The position numbers were made by a program, and so were the translations under genes. This document shows, piece by piece, positions 8,784 to 17,565 of a DNA stretch of 52,700 bases; position 1 is the first letter of the stretch, and every line of letters begins with the position of its first letter. The notes beneath the pieces are model-generated. The model saw only the letters and a program-made list of their open reading frames with translations, searched no databases and was not told the origin of the DNA. The stretch comes from Peptococcaceae bacterium BICA1-7 (GTDB lineage: Bacteria > Bacillota > Desulfotomaculia > Desulfotomaculales > Desulfocucumaceae): the NCBI GenBank assembly GCA_000802095.1, contig JUEB01000005.1, positions 1 to 52,700 of the forward strand, given 5' to 3'.

Positions 8784-9713
8784 TCATATTGTCAGGTCTT
8801 CCTCGGTATCCTCCGGCGTTATTCTGGCAGCAGGCAGATCATCCTTGCCGGGCAGCAGAAGAGGCTTTACCGAGCTGTAATCCACTCTCCAGCCTAAGTA
8901 ACTGCTGTGACAGACTTTAACCGACCCCGCCCTCTCAAAACTTTTAGCGCTATTTTTTAACTTTAATCCCAGTTCAACAGTTACCGTGTCTTCCTTTCCG
9001 GAAGCGCGGTGAAGGTTTGCCCTATCGACATTCTGGGCCATCTGCAACAGCTCCGTCAGCTGGTCGGGGGTCTCAAAATAGGTTACTCTGGCCAGAATAC
9101 CCAGCTCGCCCTGATCAAGGGCTGTAAAAAAAGTTTTTACAACCTCCCCGGGGCTGCTTTCTGCCAGCATCTCATCCAACATTCCCGCCGCCTTGCAGAC
9201 CATTAGCATGTGCGCCGGGTCTTCACGCCTGTTTACATGGAGCCGGGAATCCCTGAAATGTATGCAAAAATGCCCCGGATAATTATTGTCCTTTATTTGT
9301 TGGGAGCCATGGGGCATTCCATTTATAGAGCAGGCCAGAAACCTCTTGCCATCCAACGTAAGCAGGGCGGCCCGCCTTTTCCAGCTCCAACTTCCTCCAA
9401 ATATACTGTTCATCTCCACCGAGTCCAGATAGGAAAGGGGCTCTGTATCAGCGTGATAAGATCCTCCCACCCTCATTACCTGAAAGCTCCTCCCGGTGTC
9501 TAAATCTATTATGCGGGCCGTTCCTTTCCTTGGAAATATTCTATTGACCTCCGCCCACCCGATATATTCTCCATAAAGCGTCCCGCCTTCTTCCACCGCC
9601 CCGCCGGGATTTTTGGCCGGCGTATATACCGACAGGGCCACCATTAGACTCAATACCAGCACAGAAATAGCATACCTTACCCTGGCATATATCATGCCGC
9701 TGCCGTTTTTCAT
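8784..9713 (-). CDS. Conserved exported/membrane-anchored protein, unknown function
   Basis: 309 aa from the ATG at 9713 (AGGTGG 8 nt upstream; GTG at 9725 is the alternative). One N-terminal hydrophobic segment (about residues 8-28) works as signal or anchor. The body contains a densely patterned block, GWAEVNRIFPRKGTARIID, then WSWKRRAALLTLDG, SINGMPHG, and GHFCIHFRDS followed by HMLMVCKAAG. The invariant-looking His, Cys and Gly residues suggest an enzyme-like fold, and the block recalls extracellular wall-active proteins, but I cannot name the family. The C-terminal 120 aa resembles an NTF2/DUF4878-like helical domain, and it ends in an acidic tail. Confidence 0.82.
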   Translation of the reverse strand: MKNGSGMIYARVRYAISVLVLSLMVALSVYTPAKNPGGAVEEGGTLYGEYIGWAEVNRIFPRKGTARIIDLDTGRSFQVMRVGGSYHADTEPLSYLDSVEMNSIFGGSWSWKRRAALLTLDGKRFLACSINGMPHGSQQIKDNNYPGHFCIHFRDSRLHVNRREDPAHMLMVCKAAGMLDEMLAESSPGEVVKTFFTALDQGELGILARVTYFETPDQLTELLQMAQNVDRANLHRASGKEDTVTVELGLKLKNSAKSFERAGSVKVCHSSYLGWRVDYSSVKPLLLPGKDDLPAARITPEDTEEDLTI

Positions 9714-9829
9714 CTGGCCCACCACCTGCCCCTGGTAGTTTTTACCTATATCTATGATTTACCGGGGCAGGCTATAACTAAAAAGCCGGGCTTTTAACCG
9801 TGGATTTTTTATTCAGTAAGCTTAATTTT

Positions 9830-10669
9830 TCAGGGCAGATACTGGGCAGCCTTGGTGGCCACCGCAGACATGCGGACCAGCTCATAGTGGTCATAGTCCC
9901 AAAAATCCGCTACATGGGTGGCCCCGTTAATCAGCGGGGAAGCTTTGGGCACTGCCCCGTCACTGTCGGTCCCATGCAGTAATGTAAGGGTGTTCCAGCC
10001 GGCATATATCTCTCCCAGCACACCCCACTCCCAGATAAATCCGTCCGCATCACCACGAATGGTGGATATTTTCCCCCCGCTATAGAGGGGGCCGGGGATG
10101 GGGTATGCTATGTTGAAGCTCTCCACCCATGAAGGTTTAAGGTTTTCTACAGCCTTCTCCGCACCAATGAAGAAGGCTCCCCAGTCCATGTCGTCTGCCA
10201 GGGGCGAGCCATGGTGGGGGGTCCCCAGAGTCACCAGCCCGGCTACCGTATCTGGCTTCAAATAGATATAGCGGCGGGAAACAAGCCCTCCCATGCTGTG
10301 GGCGATTATATCAATCTGGCTGCTCAGGCCATAAGACTTCTGGAGCAGGCCTATTTTTTCAGCCATCAGGCCGGCCTGAGCATCAACATAATCGTCACCC
10401 GCCGAGAAGTCGTTTTTACCGATGGTAATTATGTTCTTACCGTCAACTATCTTTGTTGACACTGTATTGTCCGAATTGAGGTAGAGTATGTATACATTCC
10501 CTGATCCCCACGTATTGACGCAGACCTTTAAAAAACCATCGCTCCACTGGTGCTTATTGGAAAGCCCATGCACAAGCACAAGGTCATTGCTTTTTGCCGC
10601 CAGAGCCGCCTGGGCTCCCACGGCAACAAAAAAACAGCAGCTAATAAGCAGAATAATCAGTTTACGCAC
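9830..10669 (-). CDS. Secreted alpha/beta-hydrolase lipase
   Basis: 279 aa with a Sec signal peptide (ends ALAAKS). Triacylglycerol lipase-like fold: an oxyanion loop LVLVHGLSN near residue 33, the nucleophile elbow AHSMGG (Ser about 125), and TLGTPHHGSP just after it. The catalytic Asp is probably in GTDSDGAVP, and the His in the C-terminal DYDHYELVR. It likely hydrolyses esters or lipids outside the membrane. The GTG start has GGGGG 9 nt upstream. It stands between an exported unknown protein and the lytic transglycosylase; terminators on both sides suggest it is monocistronic. Confidence 0.9.
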   Translation of the reverse strand: MRKLIILLISCCFFVAVGAQAALAAKSNDLVLVHGLSNKHQWSDGFLKVCVNTWGSGNVYILYLNSDNTVSTKIVDGKNIITIGKNDFSAGDDYVDAQAGLMAEKIGLLQKSYGLSSQIDIIAHSMGGLVSRRYIYLKPDTVAGLVTLGTPHHGSPLADDMDWGAFFIGAEKAVENLKPSWVESFNIAYPIPGPLYSGGKISTIRGDADGFIWEWGVLGEIYAGWNTLTLLHGTDSDGAVPKASPLINGATHVADFWDYDHYELVRMSAVATKAAQYLP

Positions 10670-10743
10670 CTCATCAAACCCCCTAATAAAATTATTTTGG
10701 TTATTAAATAAAATCTCTGGTTACCCGCTCACCTCCCCGGGTT

Positions 10744-10787
10744 AAAATAAATAACCCTTAAAACAATAGCTGTTGTTAAAGGGTTAT
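10744..10787 (-). terminator. Terminator after lytic transglycosylase
   Basis: On the minus strand ATAACCCTT / AAGGGTTAT pairs over 9 bp with an extra ACAA/TTGT inner stem. TTATTTTA follows. The rest of the 10670-10923 gap is AT-rich with no ORF. Confidence 0.6.
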
Positions 10788-10923
10788 CGATAACGTTATT
10801 ATTAAAGTAATATTATAGCATAAATTAATGACAATAGTGGGCTAAAATGTTGCACAATATTTGCAAATATTTACAATATTATTTATTCCCAGACCGAAGT
10901 CTTTTGCCCGGCTTTGTAGTCTA

Positions 10924-11592
10924 TTAAAAAATTCTGAAGATGTTGTTTATCTTATTGAGATAAGATGTGGTCTCCTGGTATGGAGGCACCCCCCCGTGGC
11001 GATCCACCGCCCCTGGACCAGCATTGTAGGCGGCCAGGGCAAGTCTTGCATCCCCACCAAACCTGTCCATGAGAGACCTGAGGTAGCGGGCTCCTCCCTC
11101 TACGTTTTCAATGGCATTAAAGGGATTTTCCACACCCAGCGAGGCGGCCGTACCCGGCATAAGCTGCATAAGCCCCATGGCGCCGGACTTTGACACCGCA
11201 AAAGGGTTGAAGTCTGACTCCACCTTGGCCACTGCCTTTAGAAGGCCAGGGTCAATGCCAAATTTTTTAGCCGTGCTTTCCAGAATATGATCAAGTCCTC
11301 TATTGGAAGAAACACTTGCTGATCCGGCGGGAGGGGTGCGGAATTGTCTTGGCGACACGGTTTTTAAGTACTCCGGCATCCTGACGCCGGGGCTGGTTAC
11401 TCTTTTGACGGTCTGTCCCGCACCTGAACCGGCATTTTGGGAATCCATAAGCGCCGCAAGTATAACAGCAAAGTTGGCGTTGGAACTGGATCCTATACCG
11501 CTCTCTTCACTTCTCCGGCTTTCAAAGTTGCCGGTATACATCTGCATCTGTACCAGACGCGCCATAGTTTCTACATCCATGCCAAATACCAT
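10924..11592 (-). CDS. Lytic transglycosylase (SLT domain)
   Basis: 222 aa. Cleaves peptidoglycan glycan strands to 1,6-anhydro products. The C-terminal SLT/goose-lysozyme domain begins at about residue 105. KVESDFNPFAVSKSGAMGL contains the catalytic Glu, followed by GLMQLMPGTA, GGARYLRSL and ALAAYNAGPGAV, all family signatures. The N-terminal 100 aa is low-complexity, with no clear signal peptide, as in many phage-tail, spore or flagellar-type transglycosylases. Start ATG 11592 lacks a strong ribosome site; ATG 11580 is possible. It lies 6 nt after comEA, so the two are likely cotranscribed. Confidence 0.92.
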   Translation of the reverse strand: MVFGMDVETMARLVQMQMYTGNFESRRSEESGIGSSSNANFAVILAALMDSQNAGSGAGQTVKRVTSPGVRMPEYLKTVSPRQFRTPPAGSASVSSNRGLDHILESTAKKFGIDPGLLKAVAKVESDFNPFAVSKSGAMGLMQLMPGTAASLGVENPFNAIENVEGGARYLRSLMDRFGGDARLALAAYNAGPGAVDRHGGVPPYQETTSYLNKINNIFRIF

Positions 11593-11598
11593 CCCCGT

Positions 11599-12201
11599 TT
11601 ACTGGTTAACTGTAATCCTGCCTTTGATCTGTTCATACTTCTTTTCGCCAATTCCAGGCACATTCTTTATTTCTTCCTCCGATGTAAAAAGTCCTTTGTT
11701 TTCCCTGTAATTTATTACTCTTTGGGCCAGGGCGGGCCCCAGTCCCGGCAGCGACTCCAGCTCCCTAACCCCGGCCCGGTTGATATTAACCCTGGCCGGC
11801 CCGGCGGGGGTTACCGTTTTTACGCCGGAAGAAACCTTTGGCGACTGTACTGCTTCAGCCTTTTCCGGGATCTCTATTTTTTCACCGTCTTTTAAGAGCC
11901 TGGCCAGATTTATGCCCTGCATATCTGCAGCAGCAAGGGGCACGGCCTTTTCCACCGCGTCCATCACCCTGGCCTGCCCCGGAAAACTGTATACCCCGGG
12001 TCTTTGCACCGCGCCTGTAACATGCACACTGATTTCCCGTGTACTTCCCTCTGTCACCAACTGATTTACATCCACCGGGCTATCTTTAGGGCTGCTCTTC
12101 CAGAGGGCCACTCTATGCCCGGCGGTAAACAATAATACCGCAGCTATAACAATAATGGCTAACTGCTGCTTTCTTTCAATATACATTAATAACCAGCCCA
12201 T
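11599..12201 (-). CDS. comEA: ComEA-type DNA receptor
   Basis: 200 aa. Membrane-anchored DNA-binding protein that hands DNA to ComEC. One N-terminal transmembrane helix (about residues 12-30) is followed by an SLBB domain (ISVHVTGAVQRPGVYSFP, about 57-110). A spacer leads to a C-terminal helix-hairpin-helix pair (VNINRAGVRELESLPGLG and IKNVPGIGEKKYEQIKG). This order and length fit ComEA. ATG 12201 and ATG 12186 are both possible; neither has a strong ribosome site. Its partner comEC is separated from it by three genes. Confidence 0.95.
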   Translation of the reverse strand: MGWLLMYIERKQQLAIIVIAAVLLFTAGHRVALWKSSPKDSPVDVNQLVTEGSTREISVHVTGAVQRPGVYSFPGQARVMDAVEKAVPLAAADMQGINLARLLKDGEKIEIPEKAEAVQSPKVSSGVKTVTPAGPARVNINRAGVRELESLPGLGPALAQRVINYRENKGLFTSEEEIKNVPGIGEKKYEQIKGRITVNQ

Positions 12202-12257
12202 CCATATTGCAATATTAATTACTTATTCTCCCATTGTGTCAATATTCCTTTTTCCCA

Positions 12258-12983
12258 TCATTCATTAATCCTTATCCGTCCATCCCTTTCCAGTGTGGCC
12301 AAAATAACCTTACCTTTTATGCGACCGGTTTCCTTAAGCCTTTGCTCCAGCCAAGCCCTGTCAAGACCCAGCTTTTCAAGCTGATCCTTGATAATTTCGC
12401 CGTCCATCACCAATACCGCGGGAAGTCCCTCCGGGTCCGGTGAAAGACCAAGATCCCCCGGCGACAGCGGCCTTTTACAGGGCTTTGGAATCACACTAAG
12501 CTTCCCGGAAGTTTCGATGACGGCTACATCCACGTCATCCGGACTTGGATATCCCTTTTCCCTGAGCTGGGCCATCAGGTCATCAAGATTATACCTGGCC
12601 TTTCTCATTTCATTCTTTAGAATTTTACCACCCTCGATAACCACCTGCGGCTTGCCGTCCAGCAAGCATCTGAGTTTACGGCTGTGGAGGGCCGCAAAGC
12701 TTAATCCAACCTCTAAGAGGACTAGCACTGCAAGGGGAATAACAGCATGCCAGATGGGGAATGACTGCGACTGCATAGGCATGGCCGCTATCTCCGCCAC
12801 AATTATGGCCACCACCAGGTCAAATGGGGAAAGCTGCCCTATCTGCCGCTTACCCATAAGCCTGACCACCAGCAGCACCACAAAGTAAACAAAAACAGTA
12901 CGAAGCACAATTGCTGAAAAATCAGTTGCCATATTCCAGCCCAACAATAAATAACCCTCCATTCTCTTTCTTATTCTTCGCAT
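12258..12983 (-). CDS. YetF/DUF421-family membrane protein
   Basis: About 241 aa (224 aa if it starts at ATG 12932, which is likely because it begins directly before the first helix). Three N-terminal membrane segments include RLMGKRQIGQLSPFDLVV, the DUF421 signature. Two cytoplasmic DUF421 repeats follow (KPQVVIEGGKI and the block with DLMAQLREKGYPSPDDV). In Bacillus such proteins are linked to the spore and to sodium sensing, but the molecular role is unknown. A trailing 60-aa segment carries a YetF-type second copy (VLVMDGEIIKDQLEKLGL). No clear operon partner. Confidence 0.87.
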   Translation of the reverse strand: MRRIRKRMEGYLLLGWNMATDFSAIVLRTVFVYFVVLLVVRLMGKRQIGQLSPFDLVVAIIVAEIAAMPMQSQSFPIWHAVIPLAVLVLLEVGLSFAALHSRKLRCLLDGKPQVVIEGGKILKNEMRKARYNLDDLMAQLREKGYPSPDDVDVAVIETSGKLSVIPKPCKRPLSPGDLGLSPDPEGLPAVLVMDGEIIKDQLEKLGLDRAWLEQRLKETGRIKGKVILATLERDGRIRINE

Positions 12984-13018
12984 CTGGAAGGCTCAATAAA
13001 GAAGTTATTTTTTCCCAC

Positions 13019-13063
13019 CAAAAAAACGCCCCGGGAACTTGAGCGAATAAGGCCACCCGGAGC
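13019..13063 (-). terminator. Possible terminator, minus strand
   Basis: GCTCCGGG pairs with CCCGGGGC (one G-T pair) across a 20-nt loop and is followed by a T tract on the minus strand. It could end readthrough from the DUF2325 gene. Confidence 0.4.
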
Positions 13064-13166
13064 TTAATTAAGAAACTTCTATTCTTAATGATTTCTTTTA
13101 GTTAGCTTAATAAAACCTTAATAAAAAAAATTTATAATATAAATAAAGTAATGGAGGTTTATAAGT

Positions 13167-13376
13167 ATGAACAGTAACAAGGAAAACAGCTCAAGCTCAT
13201 ACCCTTTAGAAGGAGGCAAGGCCCCACTTTCAGACCGCTTTGGTAACCCTATTATAAAAGTCAGCATAAGAGGCGGGATCATCTGCAACCGGATAGAAAA
13301 ATTCTGGACCGAACAGACCATCATAATTAAAAGTACGCCTTCTGACCATTCCGCAAAGCCCGTTCTACCTCTTTAA
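13167..13376 (+). CDS. Small hypothetical protein
   Basis: 69 aa. It has GGAGG 9 nt before the ATG and a TATAAT-like sequence at about 13133, which are good signs for a real gene. The product has a Ser-rich start, then DRFGNPIIKVSIRGGIICN and a Trp/Glu/Thr-Ile stretch; no family is recognised. Its last 12 bases overlap the 3' end of the opposite-strand DUF2325 gene. Confidence 0.5.
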   Translation: MNSNKENSSSSYPLEGGKAPLSDRFGNPIIKVSIRGGIICNRIEKFWTEQTIIIKSTPSDHSAKPVLPL

Positions 13377-14192
13377 GGTATTCCCGGCCAGTGCTTCCTG
13401 GCACTGGCGGACTGCCCCCGAGGCTCCTTTTGAAGGGGCATAGACAAAGGGCTTTCTGTTTTTAAGGCACATTACCTCCACCGCCGGCATGCGGTGAGAC
13501 ATCATCTCGGTTACAATCACAACCACATCTGCCCGGCGAACCTTTGACTCAACAGTCTTTCCAGGCCCCCCCTGGAAGCCCGACTCCCAAAGAAAGCCGG
13601 CTCCCCTCCTCTCAAACATTTTTTTAAAGGCTTCCTTGTACAAATCAGCCCCTACAACCAGAACTGTGCGGTTCGACAGTATGGGGTCCGCCACATCAAG
13701 CATTACCCTTTCTCTACTTTCTGTCTTGGGCCGGCCAGGAAACGTTGTCTGTTCCGGTAGATCTGTCTCCTCATATTTCCAGGCAATCCTGGCTCCGGAG
13801 GGTTCTCCCCTCAGATAGGCCACCTCCACCAGGTCTCCCTCTCTTAATCTCATGGCCCTTGCCTCACCCGCCCTAAGGGTGATCAGCCCTTCATCATCAC
13901 TGTATATCATCCACTCTCCGCCGTGAAAAAGCACCGGCCCCACAACCGACACCCTTTGCCCCGACGATCCCTGTCCCCTGCGCTCCTCTACGGTAAATTC
14001 ATAAAGATCAGAGTCACCCATTCTGCCCAGAAAAACCGCTGAGAGAATGTCTCCCTCCTCCAGACCCAGCCTTCGCACCCAGACCTCGGGGATAAATATC
14101 TCCTTACCTGACTCCGTCCGGATGGTGCCCCCCCTGGGCAGCCTTGCAAAACTACCACAGTGAGCAGAGCTTTCACTTTCACCAATGACCAT
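13365..14192 (-). CDS. DUF2325 domain protein
   Basis: 275 aa. GGAGGG lies 9 nt before the ATG. The C-terminal about 95 aa is a DUF2325 domain: VLVVGADLYKEAFKKMFERR, then ADVVVIVTEMMSHRM and KNRKPFVYAPSKGASGAV. This Rossmann-like fold is found in many clostridia and has no defined activity. The N-terminal about 150 aa has two beta-rich modules (one around EVWVRRLGLEEGDILSA, one around RAGEARAMRLREGDLVEVAY) resembling AbrB- or OB-like barrels, which could bind nucleic acid. It is divergent from the IclR gene; the 14193-14487 gap has no other ORF. Confidence 0.85.
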   Translation of the reverse strand: MVIGESESSAHCGSFARLPRGGTIRTESGKEIFIPEVWVRRLGLEEGDILSAVFLGRMGDSDLYEFTVEERRGQGSSGQRVSVVGPVLFHGGEWMIYSDDEGLITLRAGEARAMRLREGDLVEVAYLRGEPSGARIAWKYEETDLPEQTTFPGRPKTESRERVMLDVADPILSNRTVLVVGADLYKEAFKKMFERRGAGFLWESGFQGGPGKTVESKVRRADVVVIVTEMMSHRMPAVEVMCLKNRKPFVYAPSKGASGAVRQCQEALAGNTLKR

Positions 14193-14487
14193 AAATAAGT
14201 CCCTCCCGCCTTACAAATGGGATTTATGTATTAATATGTCTTAATTAAACCATATTTAACACATTATAATAACCCCTTCCGGCGAAATACCTTTTATATA
14301 GTTTTGAGTGCCGTAATTAATTTTTTACCATTTAATAGTCGGTAAGCTTGCCAAAACGACGTTTCAATTCCCTAAACCTGCCGGTCGGAAAAGATTCTTT
14401 GCCTTCCATACAGAAAGACTATATTATATTTAATAAGTTTTTGAAAATTCCCAATATTGGCTTTATTAATAAGGAAGGAGTTCACAG

Positions 14488-15279
14488 ATGGCTGATCACT
14501 CCGCAGAAAACCCGGTTCATTCGGTGGAGCGAGCGCTGGTCATACTGGAAGCCCTTGGACGGAACTCCCAGGGATATGGCTGCACCGAACTGGGACAACT
14601 GCTTAATCTACATAAAAGCACCGTCTACAGACTGGTCTCTACTCTCCTTTCATACGGATTTGTTGAAAAAGACCCCAATAACGATAAATACAGGCTGGGC
14701 ATAAAAATAATGCACCTTGGGCTGGAGGCCCTAAACGGCCTTGATTTCAGAAAGGTAGCCATGCCATATATACAGGAACTGGTCCAAATCTCCAGGGAAA
14801 CAGTACAATTAGCTGTACTGGAGGGAAGCAACGTGCTGGTTGTCGAACGGGACCACTCCCCCGAGGCCATAACAGTAAACCTTGGTCTGAGGGGTGAAGT
14901 ACACTGTACTGCAGAAGGCAAATTGCTTATGGCCTATCTTACCCACGACAAAGCCGTCGGCATACTCAGGGAAAGGCCCATGCGCCAGTATACAATAAAC
15001 ACTATTACAGAAATCAGCCAGATGATTTCTCATCTTGAAAAGATACGTTCTCAGGGGTTTGCCATCAACGCCGAGGAAATGGTGGAGGGAGTAAGGGCTA
15101 TAGCCGCACCGGTTTTTAACCACAACGGCAGAAATATAGCAGCGCTCAGCATTGCCGGGCCCAGTTCCAGACTGTCACTGGAAAGAATATACAGGCTGGT
15201 TACGGTTTTAAAAGAAACCTGCGCCTCAATATCCATGCAGTTGGGCTGCAACACAGTACTTAATCCAAAGAACTTTTGA
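14488..15279 (+). CDS. IclR-family transcription regulator
   Basis: 263 aa. N-terminal winged helix-turn-helix (VERALVILEAL to GFVEKDPNNDKYRLG; recognition helix about LHKSTVYRLVSTL). The C-terminal effector domain (about residues 80-250) contains VLVVERDHSPEAI, HCTAEGKLLMAY and GFAINAEEMVEGVRAIAAPV, typical of the IclR ligand pocket. GGAAGGAG lies before the ATG. It probably senses a small carboxylate or aromatic effector and controls the synthetase that starts 40 nt downstream. The gene order regulator-synthetase supports this, but the ligand is unknown. Confidence 0.94.
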   Translation: MADHSAENPVHSVERALVILEALGRNSQGYGCTELGQLLNLHKSTVYRLVSTLLSYGFVEKDPNNDKYRLGIKIMHLGLEALNGLDFRKVAMPYIQELVQISRETVQLAVLEGSNVLVVERDHSPEAITVNLGLRGEVHCTAEGKLLMAYLTHDKAVGILRERPMRQYTINTITEISQMISHLEKIRSQGFAINAEEMVEGVRAIAAPVFNHNGRNIAALSIAGPSSRLSLERIYRLVTVLKETCASISMQLGCNTVLNPKNF

Positions 15280-15319
15280 TAATTAATAATACAACTGTTT
15301 ATAAAGGAGTTGAATCGGG

Positions 15320-17008
15320 TTGAAAACAGGCAGTACCAAGGGAAGAAAGCCGTATACCGAGTTCAACCTGGCCAATTACGACAATGAGTGCGAATCCTTC
15401 AGCTGGGAGTCCGTGGAAAGGGAAATCGGCTGGCAGAGGGGAGCCCCCGTGAACATCGCGTACTCCTGTGTGGACCGCCATGTCCGGGAGGGAAAGGGTG
15501 ACCGCAAAGCCCTTATCTTTCTTAAAGAAACCGGGTTCCAGGAATACACGTACAGAGACCTGGAGAGATTATCCAACAGGTTCGCCAGCGCACTTAAAAA
15601 ACTGGGTATCCTGAGAGGAGAACGTGTAGCTCTGTTTCTGCCATCAATCCCGGAGCTTTATATAAGCCTGCTGGGAGTGGTAAAAGCAGGGGCAGTGGCC
15701 ATCCCTCTGCATAGCAAATATATGAGTGACGCCGTGAAGGGATTCCTGGAAGACAGCAAACCATCACTGGTAATTACCACCTCCCAGCTGTACGAACGTA
15801 TTTCAGACACCAGGGTAAAGTTCATCGTGGTGGGTGATGATGGGGATAACGGATGGCACAGCCTGCTGGGCAATTCTGATGAAAGCGAGGCGGCCACCCA
15901 GTGGATGAATCGTGAAGACCCCCTGCTTCTTTTGTACACCTCCGGATCCACTGGAAATCCAAAGGGAGTAATTCATGTTCATGAAGGGGCTCTTCAACAT
16001 TATAAAACCGGGCAGTGGGTCCTTGATTTGAAAGAGAATGACGTGTTCTGGTGCAACGCCGACCCGGGGTGGATAACCGGAATATCTTACGGCATCTGGG
16101 CGCCCCTCTTAAACGGTGTAACCACGCTGGTTTATAACGGACCCTTTGAGGCAGATAAGTGGTATAGCATCCTTGAAAAAAACCAGGTCTCGGTCTGGTA
16201 TACCACACCTACCTTCCTCAGGCTTTTAATGTCAGCCGGAACCCGGGTAGTAAAAAAGCACAGCTTTAAGTCCCTTAGAAAAATACTTAGCGTGGGAGAG
16301 CCCTTAAACCCAATTTTCAACCGCTGGAGCATGGCTACATTAAACCTGCCCATCTACGACAATTGGTGGATGACCGAAACCGGGGGGATAATGATCGCCA
16401 ATTTTTCCTGCCTTCCCGTAAAGCATGGCTCCATGGGAAAACCTGTGCCCGGCATCCGCGCGGCCATTATAAATGAAAGCGGTGAAGAGCTGCTGCCGTA
16501 CGAAATGGGCCAGCTCGCCATAAAGGTCGGGTGGCCTGCCATGATGAGGGGGATATGGAATGACTCTGAGAAATACAGCAATTACTTCAGGATGCCCCCC
16601 TGGTATCTTACCGGAGACCTGGCCTACAGAGATTATGAAGGTTACTTCTGGTTCCAGGGAAGGATTGACGATGTCCTCAAAATTAACAGCGAAAGGGTTG
16701 GCCCCTTTGAAATAGAGAGTAAGCTGGTGGAACACCCGGCGGTGTTGGAGGCCGGAGTTATAGGCAAGCCTGACCCCCTGCGCGGGGAGATTATAAAGGC
16801 CTTTATTGTACTTGACTCCCACTATTCCTGGTCAGAGGAATTAAGACAGGAAATCCGCCACTTTATCAGCAGCAAACTAGCTCCCCATCTGGTGCCGGAA
16901 GAGGTAGAGGTATGTTCCCGCATGCCCAGAACCAGGAGCGGAAAGCTTATGAGAAGAGTGTTAAAATCATGGGAGCTCGGATTCCCGTATAGTGATCTGC
17001 CAACATAA
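15320..17008 (+). CDS. AMP-forming acetyl/acyl-CoA synthetase (AcsA-like, 562 aa)
   Basis: Adenylate-forming enzyme: carboxylate + ATP + CoA to acyl-CoA + AMP + PPi. Its length is close to Bacillus AcsA (572 aa). TSGSTGNPKGV is the P-loop (about 210), NWWMTETGG the A5 motif (about 352) with the tryptophan that limits the acyl pocket to acetate or propionate, and TGDLAYRDYEGYFWFQGRID is A7-A8. PRTRSGKLMRR near the C-terminus (A10) has the lysine that is the usual site of regulatory acetylation. The TTG start is about 10 nt after AAAGGAG and gives MKTGSTKG. It follows IclR by 40 nt and ends in its own terminator. A second, longer synthetase is at 17566. Confidence 0.92.
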   Translation: MKTGSTKGRKPYTEFNLANYDNECESFSWESVEREIGWQRGAPVNIAYSCVDRHVREGKGDRKALIFLKETGFQEYTYRDLERLSNRFASALKKLGILRGERVALFLPSIPELYISLLGVVKAGAVAIPLHSKYMSDAVKGFLEDSKPSLVITTSQLYERISDTRVKFIVVGDDGDNGWHSLLGNSDESEAATQWMNREDPLLLLYTSGSTGNPKGVIHVHEGALQHYKTGQWVLDLKENDVFWCNADPGWITGISYGIWAPLLNGVTTLVYNGPFEADKWYSILEKNQVSVWYTTPTFLRLLMSAGTRVVKKHSFKSLRKILSVGEPLNPIFNRWSMATLNLPIYDNWWMTETGGIMIANFSCLPVKHGSMGKPVPGIRAAIINESGEELLPYEMGQLAIKVGWPAMMRGIWNDSEKYSNYFRMPPWYLTGDLAYRDYEGYFWFQGRIDDVLKINSERVGPFEIESKLVEHPAVLEAGVIGKPDPLRGEIIKAFIVLDSHYSWSEELRQEIRHFISSKLAPHLVPEEVEVCSRMPRTRSGKLMRRVLKSWELGFPYSDLPT

Positions 17009-17046
17009 CAAGGTGAATGGGTGTTCAAAGGTATTTTTCCGGTTGG

Positions 17047-17069
17047 AGTGACTTAGTCACTTTTTTTTT
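17047..17069 (+). terminator. Intrinsic terminator after acsA-like gene
   Basis: AGTGAC-TTA-GTCACT followed by eight further T residues. Confidence 0.93.
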
Positions 17070-17071
17070 AC

Positions 17072-17565
17072 CGTTTGAACCCTGATTATGGATAAAAATT
17101 ATTATTATTTTGCCACTTAGCTGATTTTTCTTAACTTTCACACTATTTTAAGGTATAAATAATGAAACAGCGTTTTGTAATGCGAAACAGCAAAAGAAAA
17201 AACTGTTAGGCGGAGGGCCATACATCCCATCAGAAGGGCCCCTTGCAGGCACCCTCACAAGCAAGGCTTGATACCACACCCGAAGGAATATCCGGATGTT
17301 TTATAACTATCTATTATCCTTTCGAAAATACTTTGCCATTTTTTCCTTAGATGGAATCAACAAAAAATAAAAATGGGGGTGATAAAAACCTGAGGCGCCA
17401 TTGATGTCAATAGGTGGCATTTTTGATCAGGTAATTATTCTATATGTGTCACATCCAAAGGCAGAACACGTGACAGAGTTCTTTGACCTAATATATATAT
17501 AAGCCCAATTATCATTATTTGTCTGAGTTTCCTAAAAAATTTTCATCTAAAAGAGGAGGTAAACC
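17072..17565 (+). promoter_or_regulatory. Long leader/upstream region of acs with nested inverted repeats
   Basis: About 490 nt without an ORF. At 17388-17432 three nested inverted repeats occur: ACCTGA/TCAGGT, GCCA/TGGC, and ATTGA/TCAAT, with ATTTTT between the middle and outer right arms, as in an attenuator. TGTCAC (17447) and GTGACA (17470) form a wider inverted repeat near a TTGACC (about 17482) that could be a -35. A GC-rich segment at 17210-17280 has several short complementary stretches (AGGGCC, AAGC-AAG-GCTT). I cannot match this to a known riboswitch. Confidence 0.4.

Noticed and set aside
14348-14704. 118-aa frame before and across the IclR start
   Set aside because: It overlaps the well-supported IclR gene in another frame and has no ribosome site.
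17210-17280. Cobalamin, THF or similar known riboswitch before acs
   Set aside because: No conserved core sequence of a known class could be matched by eye.
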